From positions 28,592,129-28,656,128 of the forward strand of contig NW_024037059.1 of NCBI RefSeq assembly GCF_015706575.1: DNA of 64,000 bases. The letters run 5' to 3'. Source of the DNA: Patiria miniata (taxonomy: Eukaryota; Echinodermata; Asteroidea; Valvatida; Asterinidae). Positions 12,742-26,900 of the stretch are shown in pieces. Each line of letters opens with the position of its first letter. The stretch's first letter is position 1. Both the position numbers and the translations under genes were made by a program. The notes under the pieces were generated by a model. It was given only the letters and a program-made list of their open reading frames with translations. It was not told the origin of the DNA and did not search any database.

Positions 12742-15700
12742 TCATCGAACAACGAGTTTTGGTATGTGGCCATTTGAGACAGACAGGTAGCTTGTTCAGC
12801 TTGAAAAGATATTTGCAGTTAACAATAGGTTAGTCTATAATCCGATTTGATAACCTAGTTTCGTTCACGTTTTAGTCACGCGAACTTTTGAGATTATAGA
12901 ATTGAGTGATATCTTATTGCCATATTTCATAAAATTCTATAGTAAATGTGAATGAGATTATAATATAGGTGTAGTATTAAGGAACGTTAGACCAAGATAC
13001 TAGATTCACCATGCACAGTAGACATTTTAAACTTCATAAATATGGATAATTCGGCAGTCGGCACAAAACCTGTGAAAAAAAGTTCACCTGTTGTATTAAA
13101 AACAGCAGGTGCAACACTGAAATACTATAAAGTTGTTCTCGATACATATTTGTAAGCCAGTCATATTAAGCAAGGATTGAAAGGCAAAATACATTTCCCT
13201 ACACAATCAAAAACGTCTCTAAAAAAACTCACCTTTTTTTAGAGTAGCACTAACAACAGCGTCTGGGTGAAGTGCAAAGCACCTGTGTTCGCGGCAGAGT
13301 CAAAGAAAACTGTGGCGGAAATGTTCAATGCCTAGCCGCTAAATAATCATCCTGCGCAACAAGTGCCGCGGGTGAGTTATACTGTAAAAGTACACCCGGA
13401 ATTTGAAAGGAAAGTTACACACACGTCGGCCTTGGATAACTGTTGCTTTCTACTCCCCAAAGATCGAGCACACTTTTAAACTTTGATGACGTGCTGCCCG
13501 GTGACGTGCGGTACCGGTCGGTGAGATAGGAACGGTGTTGCAGTAAACTATGGTGTTCCAAGTTGGCCGTTTAAATCCCCGTTGCGGTTTTAGAGCCTTG
13601 CCCCTCGAGGTTCTTTTACGGCCGATAAGAAACACCATACTGTATAGGGTTACAATAGGTGAACAAAAGTATACCCCATTTATTTATGTTTATATTTCAT
13701 CATGAATTGGACTTTGGAGGAATTCGTCGAATCTTTAAAATAGCAGTTCCGCCCTGAATGAAAGGTGATACATGTCTTATTGACTGTGACCTTGCCATTT
13801 GTTTTTAGGAGGGAGGGGTGCGCGTGATCGATACTTGCATAGACGAAATTTCCAGGAATACTTCACGTCACACTTTGACGAAAAATGTATTCAGAGACTT
13901 TTTAGAAGTGAAATATAAGTACCCATTTCCTCATTCTAAAACAATCTACAGGACTGACCTTTGAACAGAATGTCTGTCTTTCGAGCTATGTGGCTGTTAC
14001 TTGAGATATCGGGTGTAAACAAATGCCAAGTTTATGCGCAGACTTGGGTGGTTTGGCACCGGTTCGAAATGGGGGCTACAGACAGGAAATAGTGAAACTA
14101 ATATAATTACCCAATGACGTCATTTCGAGACAGACATTACCCCCACTGGATGGTTCACTAGGGTCATGCGTTAAAGGATAAATCAAGTTTAAAATTTCTT
14201 AGAATTCCTAATTATAGAAGTCTTGGTAGGCCTAATTATGTTTGTTTGTTTTTTGCTCACCGAAGAAGATAATCTGTTTCTTTTTGCACTTGCATTGTGT
14301 GAGGTGTGTTAATGATGGTTGATTTCATCATTCTTAATTATTAAAAACAAATTGGAATAGTTAAATTGATGAATGTTAGCAAATTGGAATATTGAAGGTG
14401 GTTTTTGGTACAAAGTACGACGTTTGTGTACCGCGTATGCTAAATTTGTTTCGATTTGAGATTTTAAAGTAAAATAGAAAAGAAATTTTGAGGCTACAAT
14501 TTTGAGGCAAACTGTGACCAACTCGGCACCATATTTGATTTTTAATAAATAGGCCTAGAAATTGTTTTTAGGGGGTGGGGTGGGCTGGTCATCTTATTGG
14601 GGAAGATCATGAAGGAATCTTAATCCAGAATGCAGTGTTACAGAAATACATACATCTATAGGGGGGGGGGGCTACTATAAGTATAAATCTTCCTAAAGTA
14701 AATTACCACGGTCCCGCCCCCAAAGAGTGTCACACGGAGAACTAAAGTGCTTATGACAATAATGTATTTCGGTATCATTAAAACATTGTCTGAATAGCTT
14801 TCTCAAATGTCATCATGCTTGAATATTTAGAGGTGCTGGAGATGTTTGCCATGTTCGAGTATCAAAACTATTGGAATAACTTATATCGCCGCGCAGACTG
14901 GGCAAACTCATAACACGACTATAGCTCTAATTATTTTAAAGTTTATTGATGAATGTTTAAAGTTAGTTCCTTTTTTCTTGTAATTGTCTGTTCTGTCGGC
15001 GCATGCTTTGCCCTTTCACCTGTGAATTCAGTTAGTTCATTTAAAAAAAAAAATTGGGACTGATGACAATTTGTTATTCACTCATAAAACATGCGGTGCC
15101 AAAAATACAATAGCGCCCCCGGGTGGTTTCGAAATGACCAGGAAATTACAAATGGCGGCGCCCATAACTTGCGGAAAGAATGCTCCGCTACTGTGGGAAA
15201 ACAGTCTTATATAATTGCCTGAGGCTACGCTTTTCACATTGTTCATGACTTGATCAATGTCGGTTTCGATCGCAACTATTGTGGATTTCCGGAAAGTCGG
15301 CATTGTCATTTTCCCTCTCGTCTTTGGTAGATTGATGTCGGCCGACCATTGATTGCCAGCATGCACGATGATGAATAAGGTTTGCATTCATTTCTTGCTA
15401 TAGGCCTATAGCGTTTAGGACTAGTGTATAGCATTGTACTATTGTATCATAAGCCATAGGCTTAGGCACTGCTATTGTAAAGACCAAAAGCATGATTTAC
15501 AGGTTTCTCCTTTCTACCTTTCACATTAAGAATGCATTTATAACAAGGCCATTATTTGTCATGGTGTTTGTGGAATTTATTTTCAGGGGAATCATTGTTT
15601 TGTCTGTAGTTCACTGTTTGTAATATCCCGGAAAATGAAATAAATCAATAAAATAAATAAATAAATAAATAAATAAAATCATTCAGGGAAACAAACTAGA

Positions 15701-16377
15701 TTCAGTTCAGAAAGAATGAAGTATCCAGACGCCGCTTCGTTAACTTGTGTTCAAAGTCTGTGGAAAGTCAAGAGGAATTTCAGGTATTTTCTAACAAACT
15801 TGGAAATGTTTCACAGTTCCAGATTCATGTCTTTTCAACATTTTTGCAATAACTGACCTCTATTGAGATGATATATGATAAAAGAAGTGGCGTCAGGGGA
15901 CAACATTTTTTCCTGGATTTTTGCTATCGTGCTAACAAAAAAATTGCATAATCTTGAATGCCAATTTCAACAAAACCTACTGATTCGTGCAGCCACTTGC
16001 TGAAAACGTTTAGGCTTAGACCCTATAATAACCTTAAGCTATTGCAGATTTGTTTCGGTCAATCACATTGGACTGAGAATCAATAATTTTCATTTATTTC
16101 ATTTTGTTGAACAATTGTGGATTCATTCATTCATTGAATGTCAAATATTGTGTTCAATTTCACTAAAACGAATGGGATTAAGCCACAGTTGCTTAGCATA
16201 AGTTCATTACTTTTTCCATATCTTCATATTAAAGCTGATAAAAAATTGCCACGTTTTAATATCCCATTTGGGGGGAGGCAAGACCTAATATTTTTTTCTC
16301 TGAGAAATATATGTAGATCAGACTAACATAGAAATGTACAAAATTATAGAGTAAAGCCTCAGTTTAGTGATGTTTAA
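12742..16377. other. Intergenic stretch, no gene seen
   Basis: Lies between the 5' end of the minus-strand transporter and the methyltransferase start. ORFs are short and lack protein-like composition. It contains an AAAT microsatellite near 15645-15677 and a GC-richer patch with GGCGGCGCCC near 15150, possibly promoter-proximal. No repeat family from elsewhere in the window is seen here. Confidence 0.5.
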
Positions 16378-19160
16378 ATGTCTTCCACTCTCACTTTTCA
16401 TGTTGATGTAAACATTAAGCCGCCTTCAAAGCGTCGACTGAAAGGTGGCCTAATCATCCTCGGTATATCAGGAGCTGTGATCGGTGGACTTTATGCCGTA
16501 GCAACGCCGTTCGTTTTACCAGCGTTCCGCAAGATCCCCCTACCGTACGTGCCAGCCACAGCAAGACAGGTGGACAATGTCTTCAAGATGTTACACTCTG
16601 CGGGGAAGACGAGTGGGACCTTGGTTGATCTCGGCAGTGGTGATGGCAGGATTGTGAGTACTTTGTCAAAGTTACACGTACCTGTGAAATTATTTCTGCT
16701 GGCATGCTGTCATTTTGAAGAAAACAAAGGAAGGCCATAAATTTCCAAAGATGAGTCAAGTGACACATTTTTGGAAATTTCAGTTAGTAGTTGGTTGGTA
16801 ATGGGGCAAATGTGTGCACAGCTGGCACAAGCATTGACACGATGAGTGCGCGGTTGCTATTATTCGTCAGTTCAGTGCGTGACATCTTGTAGCTGCAAGC
16901 GGCTGAATGAGAATGTGTTCCGGATGCTGATTTCAAAACATGACTCTGCAAGTTTTGAATTGAAATTGAGATCTTAGAATAGTATTTTCTTGGAATATAA
17001 AGCATTCACAGAGCACAAATTGCATCAGGTTAGTTGTTAAGCACCTGTCTTTAGTTTTTGAGCACTTTTGTTGCTTCAAACGAAACACATGCAATAATGA
17101 GAAATGATCTACGCTACCTTTAACATCAGAAGCTCCTGCAAACCTGAATGATTGACCTTTTTCTGAATTGTAGATTGGGATGATTCGTTGTTTAACAATG
17201 AATCATCCCAATCTACAGCTCAGAAAAAAAAGTCAATCATTCTGCAACAAATATATCAGTGGAAACCTGCTTTAAAGGATTCATGTACAATGGGGTCAAG
17301 AAATTGAGATTTTCGTTTAAAAATATCAAACTATTCTCATTTTGTCACTACTTAAGAAGTGCTTATGCGAAAAGAGTAATTGTACCAGATTTAATTGCGT
17401 TCTATTGATTATAGCTTGTTTCCTATGAATATCTCAGGTTATAGAGGCAGCCAAGTATGGTTTCCAGGCTACCGGTTATGAACTGAACCCATGGTTAGTC
17501 TGGTACTCAAGACTGACTGCCAGGCTACAAGGATTACAATACAGGGCGGAATTCTACAGGAGAGATTTGTGGAAGGTGGATCTGTCTCGGTACGACAGCA
17601 CAGTTGTGTTTGGTGTACCCTCAATGGTAAGATTGTCAGTAGATTATACTGTTAGAGTCATTCCAATAGACCATTTCACAGATACTGCCATCTTTGTGGT
17701 CACATGGTAATATGGGTCTCCGAAAGACGGCCATCTCTGTAGGACAACTGCAACTGCGTATTTTACGCAATCAAGCACGCATTGCGCAGAGTTGAAAATG
17801 TTCCAAACACGCGTGCTTGTTGCTCGAAATGTGTTTGAAATCTGACGAAGCCGGTGCGTTATGCAAGTTGACGCTCATAAGGCCGATGCGCGTGGCTGGT
17901 CTGTGGGAAATGACGTCATTTGAGAGATACCTATAGAACCCTCTCATACGACGCCATCTTTGTAGGAAAATTGCAACTGCGTATTCAACGCCATCAGTTA
18001 AGTGTGTATGTGTTTTCAAACCGTGGACGAAAAATTCCAGAGAACAAAAGAGAACAATATCGTCCACGATTCCCAGCATATGTACGCGATTGGGGTCGTG
18101 TACAAAACCTATGGGAGTCTTCCTAAAAACAAACAAAAAAGGGACAATAGGACGTCCACGATCGACGGTGAACACACGTTTGTGTGCGCGCAGTGTGCAA
18201 AATGCTGTAAACTCATGCATGTTGCTCAAACTTTCTTCAAAATACGGCGTGGTACAGCTGATGCCCGGCACGAAAATGCCGATGCCCGTGACAATCTGTA
18301 GGCAGTGCTGTCATTTGAGAGGGACCTATCAGGGGGTATTTCGTATAAAATACGTCCCATCATGATCAGGATACAGTGACATGATGGGAAGTATTCTAAA
18401 TGTAATGCCGCTGGCAGTGTCCACGAAACAGTCCGTTCCTGAGCATTCGTCTGCCAGGAGCCTTTGTAAATCCTCCCATTGTGATAGAACAGAATGGCAC
18501 ATTCTTTATACTATGAGGGAGTGGGCGTACAACCAGGGTTTTGTTTGCCCATTGCAGTGGCGAGAAAAGGGACTCAGAATCCATGCTGAAAGGTAGACGG
18601 GTTTTTTTCACTGAACACCCGGCCTCCGTAAAATTAAAAAGTGGGGTGAACACTTTCTTTTGATGGAGGCGCTCATCTCCACGGCTTGACATTCGCGGGA
18701 CATAACAAGGGCACTCGTGAAAAAGGCAATCAGTAAAACATAAATGATTTGCAAAATGGACTTTTTGCCCTGTTACCAATTTCCACCGTCCGGATTTGCT
18801 TCTATCGCCATCCCGAATTTCCTTCTATCACCACCTCGACTTTGCTTTTAAAATCTCCATCCCGTTGTAATCTGCCACGCCACACCCCCCAGTAGCTAGT
18901 TAATAACTTTACTTATTTATATTTCTGACATGAATATTCTTTTTTTTTTCATCTAGATGCCAAAGCTACAAGACAAATTGAGTGAAGAACTCCCTGAGAA
19001 TGGTGTAGTCGTAGCTTGTCGTTTTCCCTTCCCTGATTGGACGCCCGTAGAATCCATAGATGAAGGAGTGGACACAGTGTGGTGCTATCATAAGAACCAA
19101 CTTGGACATTTAGTCAGTGCTGGACAGTCAGTAGGAGGTTGTGAAGAGGGAGAGAGTTGA
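16378..19160 (+). CDS. ATPSCKMT: ATP synthase subunit c lysine N-methyltransferase (FAM173B) homologue
   Basis: Class I SAM-dependent methyltransferase. The mammalian enzyme trimethylates a lysine of the mitochondrial ATP synthase c subunit at the inner membrane. Exons 16378-16653, 17438-17626 and 18957-19160, all phase 0 with AG/GT borders, give 222 residues (human about 233). Residues 22-44 form a hydrophobic N-terminal segment, matching the membrane or targeting region of the family. Then come [13 protein letters not shown], motif [11 protein letters not shown] (residues 83-92, SAM binding), [28 protein letters not shown], and the signature [11 protein letters not shown] near the end. The last residues (after [10 protein letters not shown]) differ from vertebrate sequences, which is usual for this tail. 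The ATG lacks a purine at -3. It sits between the two transporter genes, and I infer no functional link. Identification is strong because motif order and spacing follow the human protein. Confidence 0.95.
17146..17242. repeat. 97-bp near-perfect hairpin in an ATPSCKMT intron
   Basis: GAATGATTGAC...GTAGATTGGGATGATTC pairs with GAATCATCCCAATCTAC...GTCAATCATTC, leaving a loop of about 13 bases (GTTGTTTAACAAT) and a few bulges. In intron 1 of the methyltransferase gene. It could be a snapback MITE remnant or a foldback RNA. Confidence 0.9.
17660..18320. repeat. Repeated block in ATPSCKMT intron 2
   Basis: The segment GCCATCT(C/T)TGTAGGA followed by GCAACTGCGTATT occurs twice (about 17730 and 17952) within a CpG-rich repeat that includes GATGCCCGGCACG-like stretches. 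ORFs here are short and mutually overlapping, with no protein signature. Confidence 0.5.
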
Positions 19161-19329
19161 TGACATTGCCCATGCCTGCTGCCTGAAACAAGGCTAGGCC
19201 GTGCTAGTTAAGTCTACCCAGACCAGACTAGGTCAAGCTGACACAATTCTATTCAATTAATTATAATTTGAGTGGGGAGGGGGGCTAATCATCCTTACTC
19301 GCAGCTGAGAAGCTGACTTGCGAAGGACG

Positions 19330-19590
19330 TGGCTTCAACGTGGTCGAGCTGAAGGCATTTCAAGGCGCCTAAGGCAGCCGCCATACAACCCATGTATAAC
19401 CACGGAGCACAGGCAGAGATCAAAAGCGTTGATTTTTACAGAGGGAGGAAAAGTGGAGAGCCCGGAGAAAAACCTCATGGCACAGGAGAGAATCAACGAG
19501 CAACTCTACTCACATATGGTCCGAGCCAGGAAACGAACCCGGGCCACAATGGTGAGAGGCAACACTTTACATGCCACCCATGATTCAGAG
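19330..19590 (-). mobile_element. SINE-like repeat, family E, with reversed tRNA head
   Basis: The body GGAGAGCCCGGAGAAAAACC is typical of invertebrate tRNA-derived SINEs. On the minus strand the 3' side of this segment reads as a B-box-like GGGTTCGTTTCCTGG. It lies downstream of the methyltransferase stop. There is one copy in the window, so the limits are approximate. Confidence 0.55.
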
Positions 19591-20913
19591 TGGCTTTTCA
19601 CTGGAAGTTGTTTCATCCATCTGGTCTACAAAATGGGCTGGATTTAGCCCATCCATTGGAAATACGGGGTAATCCTATACAACAGCACTGCCCGTATCTC
19701 TTCACCAGCCCACAACCAGTCTAAGTCAAAACTGATAATCTGTGCAGTCAGTCAGTCCGTCAGGTAGTCGGTGACGTACACAGAGGACACTGGGCCGGCT
19801 CCCTGGGACCAGCTCAATTCGGGGAACCGCTGATTCTGGCTTATCTCGTGAACGAGGCCGCTGGATTAGTCCAAAGGTCATCACAGTATCAGGATTGTGT
19901 TTATAAAATGCAAGAAGGTCAAATAAAAGATTGAACTGTGACATCTGTATGATTGTAACAATTCTTTGTTCTGTATATCCAATCACTTAATTGTGCAGTA
20001 AGATGCCATTCAAACAGGTTTTATCCTCTGCATGATTTATTCCTAGTTGGTCAAAAAGTCCAATACAAGACTTGGAAACTCGATGGCAAATTTAAGCTTT
20101 TATGGGCTACTTTAGCTCAACGATGTGAACACTGCTTTGTGCACCTAACCCCTTTCCAACTAACCAGTTTGACATTTTATTGGGAAAACAAGACTATGCT
20201 TGCCTAGTTTGATAGCAATTTAGGACATACTTTTATAATGAGCGTCTCGGTCAGTGACTCAGTCTGTCACAGGGTCCAGCAAAAATCCAAACTTTCTTTC
20301 CAGAAATAACGTCATACAACAGTGCAACTGCAAATCTTTGGTAACTGTAGTCTTTGTAGGAGTTGTCATCAACAATAAGCCACCCTACCCCATAAAATCC
20401 ATGCAATCAATGCCTCAGCCACGCCCCCAAGTGATCCTCTACTGCGTGCTGTGCATTTATTTAAACAAAATAGCAAGAGGGCGCTGTTTTAGAAGACCGA
20501 TGTTTGTTATTGTATACTACAGGAATTTCATTGTTTGAGCTCTGTTGACGAACCTTGGAAGTTGTGCTCATTAACTTGAGTATAACACATTATCTTTGAT
20601 ATTTGCGTTTCATATCTCCAAACCTCGCTATCAGCGCTACCCATGTCTTTATTGTACACCATGCTCAATCCTGACCCACATCATAATGTTTGCGTGCATT
20701 TACACTTGTAACAAACTGTAAATATTAGTGTGGTTTTTTTTTACAAAAGTCAACTTTGTGAGTTGTAAAAAGACAGTTTGACCGCTAATAAGTAACAAAC
20801 CTCTGTGCCACTCTCCAAGTGTGAACTGAATCTATCTCAGTCTCGTCAGCAATTCAACCAAATCCGCCAATAAAATAACCCAACTAAAACTCGGGCAGGA
20901 AGTTGCCAAAACC

Positions 20914-23900
20914 ATGGATTCACCCAGCCAACCCAAGTTCAGCTGGGCCGACTATGTTGTCCTTGGAGTTGTCCTGGCCGTGTCTGCAGTGATTGGGATC
21001 TTCTACGCTATCCGAGGCAGACGCAAGAGAACGACCAATGAGTTCATGGTCGCCAGTCGACAGGTGAGACATCAAGTAGCACTCATAAGCAGGTGGACGT
21101 GGGTTTGAATCCACCTGCAGAAACACATTTTTAATAGGCCTAATAAAGCTTTAAAGATGGACGAGTTTTGAGTAGGTTGGGTGGTTTTTACCAGCACTTA
21201 AAATAAGCGGATTTCGAATCTTCTCACTGTTGATATTAGTTCAAAAGGACCTCAATTAAGCGTGTTAATTACGTCAACAACGTACCCTTACAAGCTGTTT
21301 AATAGGAGATCACATCTCACTTCAGGCCACCTGCATTGGTCTTTGATAGACCTAGAGATAGGTGGGTTTAGAGTAGGTTGGACGGTAGATACCCCTAACT
21401 CGCAATCGGAAGTTGGTTCTTGGTTCGAGTCTCATTTTAAATAGGAGTTCACATCCCACCTGCATTGCTCTTTGATAGACCTAGAGATAAATGGGTTTAG
21501 AGTAGGTTGGATGGTAGATTCCCTTCTTCGCAATCGGTTGGTTCTTGGTTCGAGTCTCATTTTAAATAGGAGTTCACATCCCACCTGCATTGTTCTTTGA
21601 TAGGCCTAGAGATAGGTGGGTTTATAGAGTAGGTTGGATGGTAGATATCCTGACTCGCAATCGGTTGGTTCTTGGTTCGAGTCTCATTTTAAATAGGAGT
21701 TCACATCCCACCTGCATTGTTCTTTGATAGGCCTAGAGATAGGTGGGTTTATAGAGTAGGTTGGATGGTAGATATCCTGACTCGCAATCGGTTTGTTCTC
21801 GGTTCGAGTCTCATCTTATATCAATAATTTAATTGTGATCATAAAGGTTTTGTCAAAGGGCTGTTGTTGGCTAAAAAAAAGCCACTGATATGTTTTAAAT
21901 TGACACTTAAAGCTATCGCGATCTGAAAATATTATAGGCTATAGACTTTTTGTGGAACTAGTCTAGTTTAAACATATTCCAACAAGTCATGTGTTCAATT
22001 CCCATCAAAGATTTTCATCAGTCCATAAACGTTGTTTGTTCCTGAAGGTCGTGGGGATTTAGCAGGGGTGTGTGGTTTGGTGGATGGGTACTTTTGGGTA
22101 ATAACTCCGTCAAACTTAACCCCCACAAAATACAATTATATGTGGGTTCTTTAGTATCTTATTTTCAATTAAAAAAAGAAATTCGACTGAACTTAGTTAT
22201 ATAAGGGAATAAAGTGTTATGGCCGGTTTTAACCGTTTGAGATCAAGGTATTTATGAATTCTAGATTATAAGATGATTTTATAACATGACTGTTGGAAAC
22301 AATTTTCTTATAGATGGGTTTCTTCCCCGTGGCTCTGTCCCTTCTTGCCAGTCTCTTCACTGGTATTTACATCCAGGGAATGGTATCTGAGGTTTACTTC
22401 CGAGGCGCCATGGCACCCTTTGGTGCAATCATTCCTATCCTCGTTGATGGCTACATTTCTGGTAAAATCTTCCTGCCCACTTTCTACAAACTACGATTAA
22501 GGAGCGTCTATCAGGTGAGTCGGATTTTCCAGGAGTACAAAAGGGTGATGATGGTTGCTGATTCCAACGCTGGTCGGCCAACCAGCGTTGGAAAAAAAAA
22601 AGTTTTTTGAAATTGTCGGCACACCAAGAGCCACAGATTTAGGATGCTTTGGACTCATTAACTCGTAATAATCCAGTAAGATATTTCGTGATAATTTGAT
22701 CATTTCGTTTTTTGATGTTTGCAAATGTTATATATTCCCTTTAATCCAACCTTGTCCTGCTTTTTTCTTTTTTTTAGGGGCCATTCAGAATTTTCAATGT
22801 TTTAAAATTTCGACTATTTTTCCAAATTGTGGGTGGGTGGGTCAAGCTAAATAATTGAAAATCGAAATTCACTTTTCATGGAAAAAATGAGCCAAAAAAA
22901 AAATAGATCTTGACTTGCCTGAACTATGCGCCAGCATTTCAATATTTACGTGTTTCTTTTCCAACTTCGTCAACTGTTGTACGTCATGTACGTGTATATA
23001 GACCCACTGTGGCATGAGGAGGAAACAGCAAAAGCTGATAATGAAGAACCCATGTTCCTCGTACGAACTGTTTGTTTGTGCGTCATATTTGTTGTCGAAA
23101 AGTTGCAAAGAGACATCTTTTGCCTCCGCCCAGCACTCAGCAGCAATGGATTTTTTTTTTCCGAAAGGACACGCAACCCGCACAGGCCCGCCAGTGAGAT
23201 GTAATGATGTACATATGCAAGTGCATGTACATGTACATGTTTTGTTTTTTAATACTTCGTAACAAATCAGTTTCGTAACAAATCAGTTTTTTATTAATCG
23301 AAATTAGGGGTGGGTGGGTGGGTCAATTTGGAAAAAAAGTCGAAATTTTAAAACATTGAAAATTCTGAATGGCCCCTAATATGTAGCGTCCCATGGTAAT
23401 GCGCACTATCAATGAGTGTGCACATAATGCACGGTACTTACGTGGATCGTGGCGGTAAATCACCCACAACGCTTTGAGTTTGATTCACAATAAGGAAAGA
23501 TTTACCAATTCCAGAGGCTGTTCAAATTAAGATGAAACTTTTTGGAAAACACCTCCATTTCAAAACAGCAAAAAAAAATTCACGGATTGAAAATTTAAGT
23601 GACTTAGAATTCTTGTGTTTATATATTTTCAGTATCTGGAAATGCGTTTCAACAAAATCGTCCGTAACTGCTGTCTTTTCATCGGGTACTTATTCATGGT
23701 GAGTTTCGAATAATGATTTCAAAACCCATTATCCTTTGCGTTTACCAAAGAATAATTAAACAGTTTCAGTATCTGAGGGATTTCCCTTGTTTTACCAGTT
23801 AATGCTGATAGTGTAAGCTGTTCAACAATTATGTGTTGAATTGATGCGTATATCATTAAAACGCTCATCACAATTTGAAGATTTAATTGTGCAAGTTAAT

Positions 23901-26900
23901 ATTTTTCCCACGCAGATTCTGCACGCTGGAATAGCAACGTTTGCTGCTTGTCTTGTTCTCACAACAGGTGCGTTATAAAAGGAAAAAGGGTTGGATTTGG
24001 AGAGTTTGATTACTTATTTTCTCGTCACTGACTGACCCACTGTCACTACAGAGTCGGGCAGTGCTAACGTATAGTATTACCCCGTAACGCCATTCGGCCC
24101 ATTCTGTGTAATAATAATAAGCATCTACCAACAATTAGGTACTCAAGGTGCTGGAATTATGTCTATTATTAGAGACAGGTAAATGAAGTACATGAGAAAT
24201 ATGACAACCATTATGAAACACCTTTATAAGGGTTTACAAGGTGCTGCGGTGCATTAAGCAGCCACTGCCAGAAACACCGGGGCAAACCCCTGCTCTTATC
24301 GATAAGTGTTATACTGGGATGCATTGCGCAACACATGGGACCTACGGCTTAACGTCCCATCCGAAGGACGAAGCAACAATGGTAAAGTGCCTTGCTCAAG
24401 AGCACACGCACCATGTTCCCACGGTCAGGATTCAAACCCATGTACCATGGCACACGAGTCGAACACCGTAACCATTGGACCACATCACCCCAAATAGTAG
24501 CTGCATGAAAAGACCTCCAGTGAACAGCCATTTTTAATCAATTCAATAGCGCTCTTTACCAAGCTTGTCTTGTTTTGTTTCTTCTAACTGTAGTGTCGGA
24601 CATGAGTTTCTTCGTCAGTGTCATCGTCCTCTCTGGAGTATGCACCTTCTATACCGCCTTGGTGCGTCAAATATTCTTGTTCTGAGTGGTTATAATTTTA
24701 AAAGAAATATATGAAACTGCTCAGAAAAAAAATCCAACTTGAAAATTGCAATGGTGTAACACGGGTCCTCTGATGGAGGGAGTACTTGTTACGATCCTTT
24801 TTTTTAGGGGGAACATATTTGTCCTTTTAAGAGAGAGAGCTTATTCTTTTCTTCTCCCAACTGTTCCTATGGGGGTGGCACAGGCTTCGAGGAGTTGCAG
24901 ACCATACTGCACCAATGAGTGAAGATTTATCTATTAAACAAAGTGTTTAAAAAAATTATACATATAAAAACCAAAGGTCATTTTTCTTTCTTGAACAGGT
25001 CCTTCATAAATCCCGGCACCCATATTTTTTCTTTCTGAAAAAAAAATGGTGAAATTAAGTATTCTATAGAAATATCCACACACAAAAATGCTAACTAAGA
25101 TATTTGTGTAACTTTTCTCTTCTTAGGGCGGTATCAAGGCAGTAGTATGGGCAGACGCATTCCAGATGATTCTCATGTACTCACCATTAATTGGTGCAGT
25201 CGTTTACGCTTCTGCTAAGTTTGGATTTCCAACTGTCTGGGACATCGGAGCAGAAAAGGGAAGGCTGGACATATTCAAGTGAGATATAGCTTTTGCTGCT
25301 TGCGTTAGAGAAAACACCCGAGTAGGCCTACATTACACAGTCGTACTTTACATAATTCAATAGGACAAGCCATTGTCTTTCCCTTTGTCCCTGTAATACA
25401 ACACTCTCCCACAGACTAAGCACATAAACTATTAACTACAGAGGTCCGTTTCCAACAAAAGATGTCATATTTTAAACATTAATGGATAGAAAAGCCCAGA
25501 TGTATCAGTTAACAAAAAAAGTTGCAATATGCTCGGGAAAACGAAAGTGCTGATATTTCATGATACAAGCATGGAATTTGGCAGTCAGAGTATATCATGA
25601 GAAAGTTATTTGGCTATATCGCAAATATGTCCTTTGAAAAAAATAAAGGTAGAAAAACAAGCAATTTTCAAATTTCAAATTGGCTGCCTTTGCTTGTTAT
25701 TCTGCCTATATGGTATATTTTTCCCAAGGACAAATCTGCGATGGCCCCATATAGTCCAGGCAAAATACTTCATTTTTTGAGTGAACCTCAAACAAATTGC
25801 AACAGAATTTTTTTCACCACGGTGCATTTCTATAAGGTCCCTAAAATGACATACTAAAAGTCCAAAAAAATCCAAGTGGTGGAAATATGCCTAATTTGCC
25901 TAAATCCAAAATGGCCGAAAATTGTTGGACTTTCACATTGATTTGGTCATATTTCTTATATTCGTTAGCTTTTTCAGGTACTTAAAACGACAATTGTAGT
26001 CCGTTTACATTGATTTCATAATTATTCTAGTCCTACGTAACTTTCAAGATCCCCATGTTTCCCAAATTTGCCATATGCCGTATAATAATTTGCATAAATG
26101 CAATATATTAATTTGCATAAATTAAAGTTAAAATTATGGCTGTCATGTGTGGACATGTCACAATTGAATTTTCCTGATAATCCAAGTTCAGTTATTTACT
26201 AAATATCACACCACAGTGCATTTCTATAAGGCCCCTAAAAAAGGTCCAAAAATCCAAGTGGTGGAAATATGCATAATTTGCATAAATTCAAAATGGCCAC
26301 TTAAACCATGATTGAGTGGTCGGGCACAACCCGACCACTGATTGGAGTTGTTACGATTAATCTTCTTTCTTTCTTTCTTTTTTTCTGGACAATAAGTTTC
26401 CGCGGATTTTCTCATAAACAGTATATGGTATGAACTTGTAACTTTCAACATATATCGACCCTCGTCCCAAGTGGTGCATATTTTTCTGACTTCATGATGG
26501 CGTCATTGGGTGTCAAATTACAAGCGATTTTAGAGAAAAAAATGGGCCAAATACTTTCACCTATAACTCTTAAACAAAGTGATCAATTACGTTTCAACTT
26601 TGCAATCAGATAGACCATTAGTTGATAAACATTTTTTGTCGTGTACGTGAACTCGCTTGACCTTTACTTCCGGGTCTACCGGAAGGTCAAAATTACGTGA
26701 ATTCAAAATGAAGACTTAAGCCTGAAATTAAAACAAAGCAAAATTTCTTCCGAACGGTTTACGGGATGATCATAAAACCTAGTGTGAATTTGTACCATGT
26801 TACGAAGATGTTATAAATTTGGTTACGTCATCAGGACGTAATGTAAGGGCAAAGTGATGGAAGGGCAAATTTGGACAAAATAGTTTGAGCTATACTTTTG

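Noticed and set aside
15082-15387. 101-codon minus-strand ORF in the intergenic region
   Set aside because: No recognisable domain, no exon partners, and near a GC-richer patch. Composition looks non-coding.
17771-18271. 166-codon minus-strand ORF in ATPSCKMT intron 2
   Set aside because: It lies in a repeated CpG-rich block with overlapping ORFs on the other strand and no protein signature.
18396-18779. 127-codon minus-strand ORF
   Set aside because: Intronic, with no homology I recognise and no splice-linked partners.
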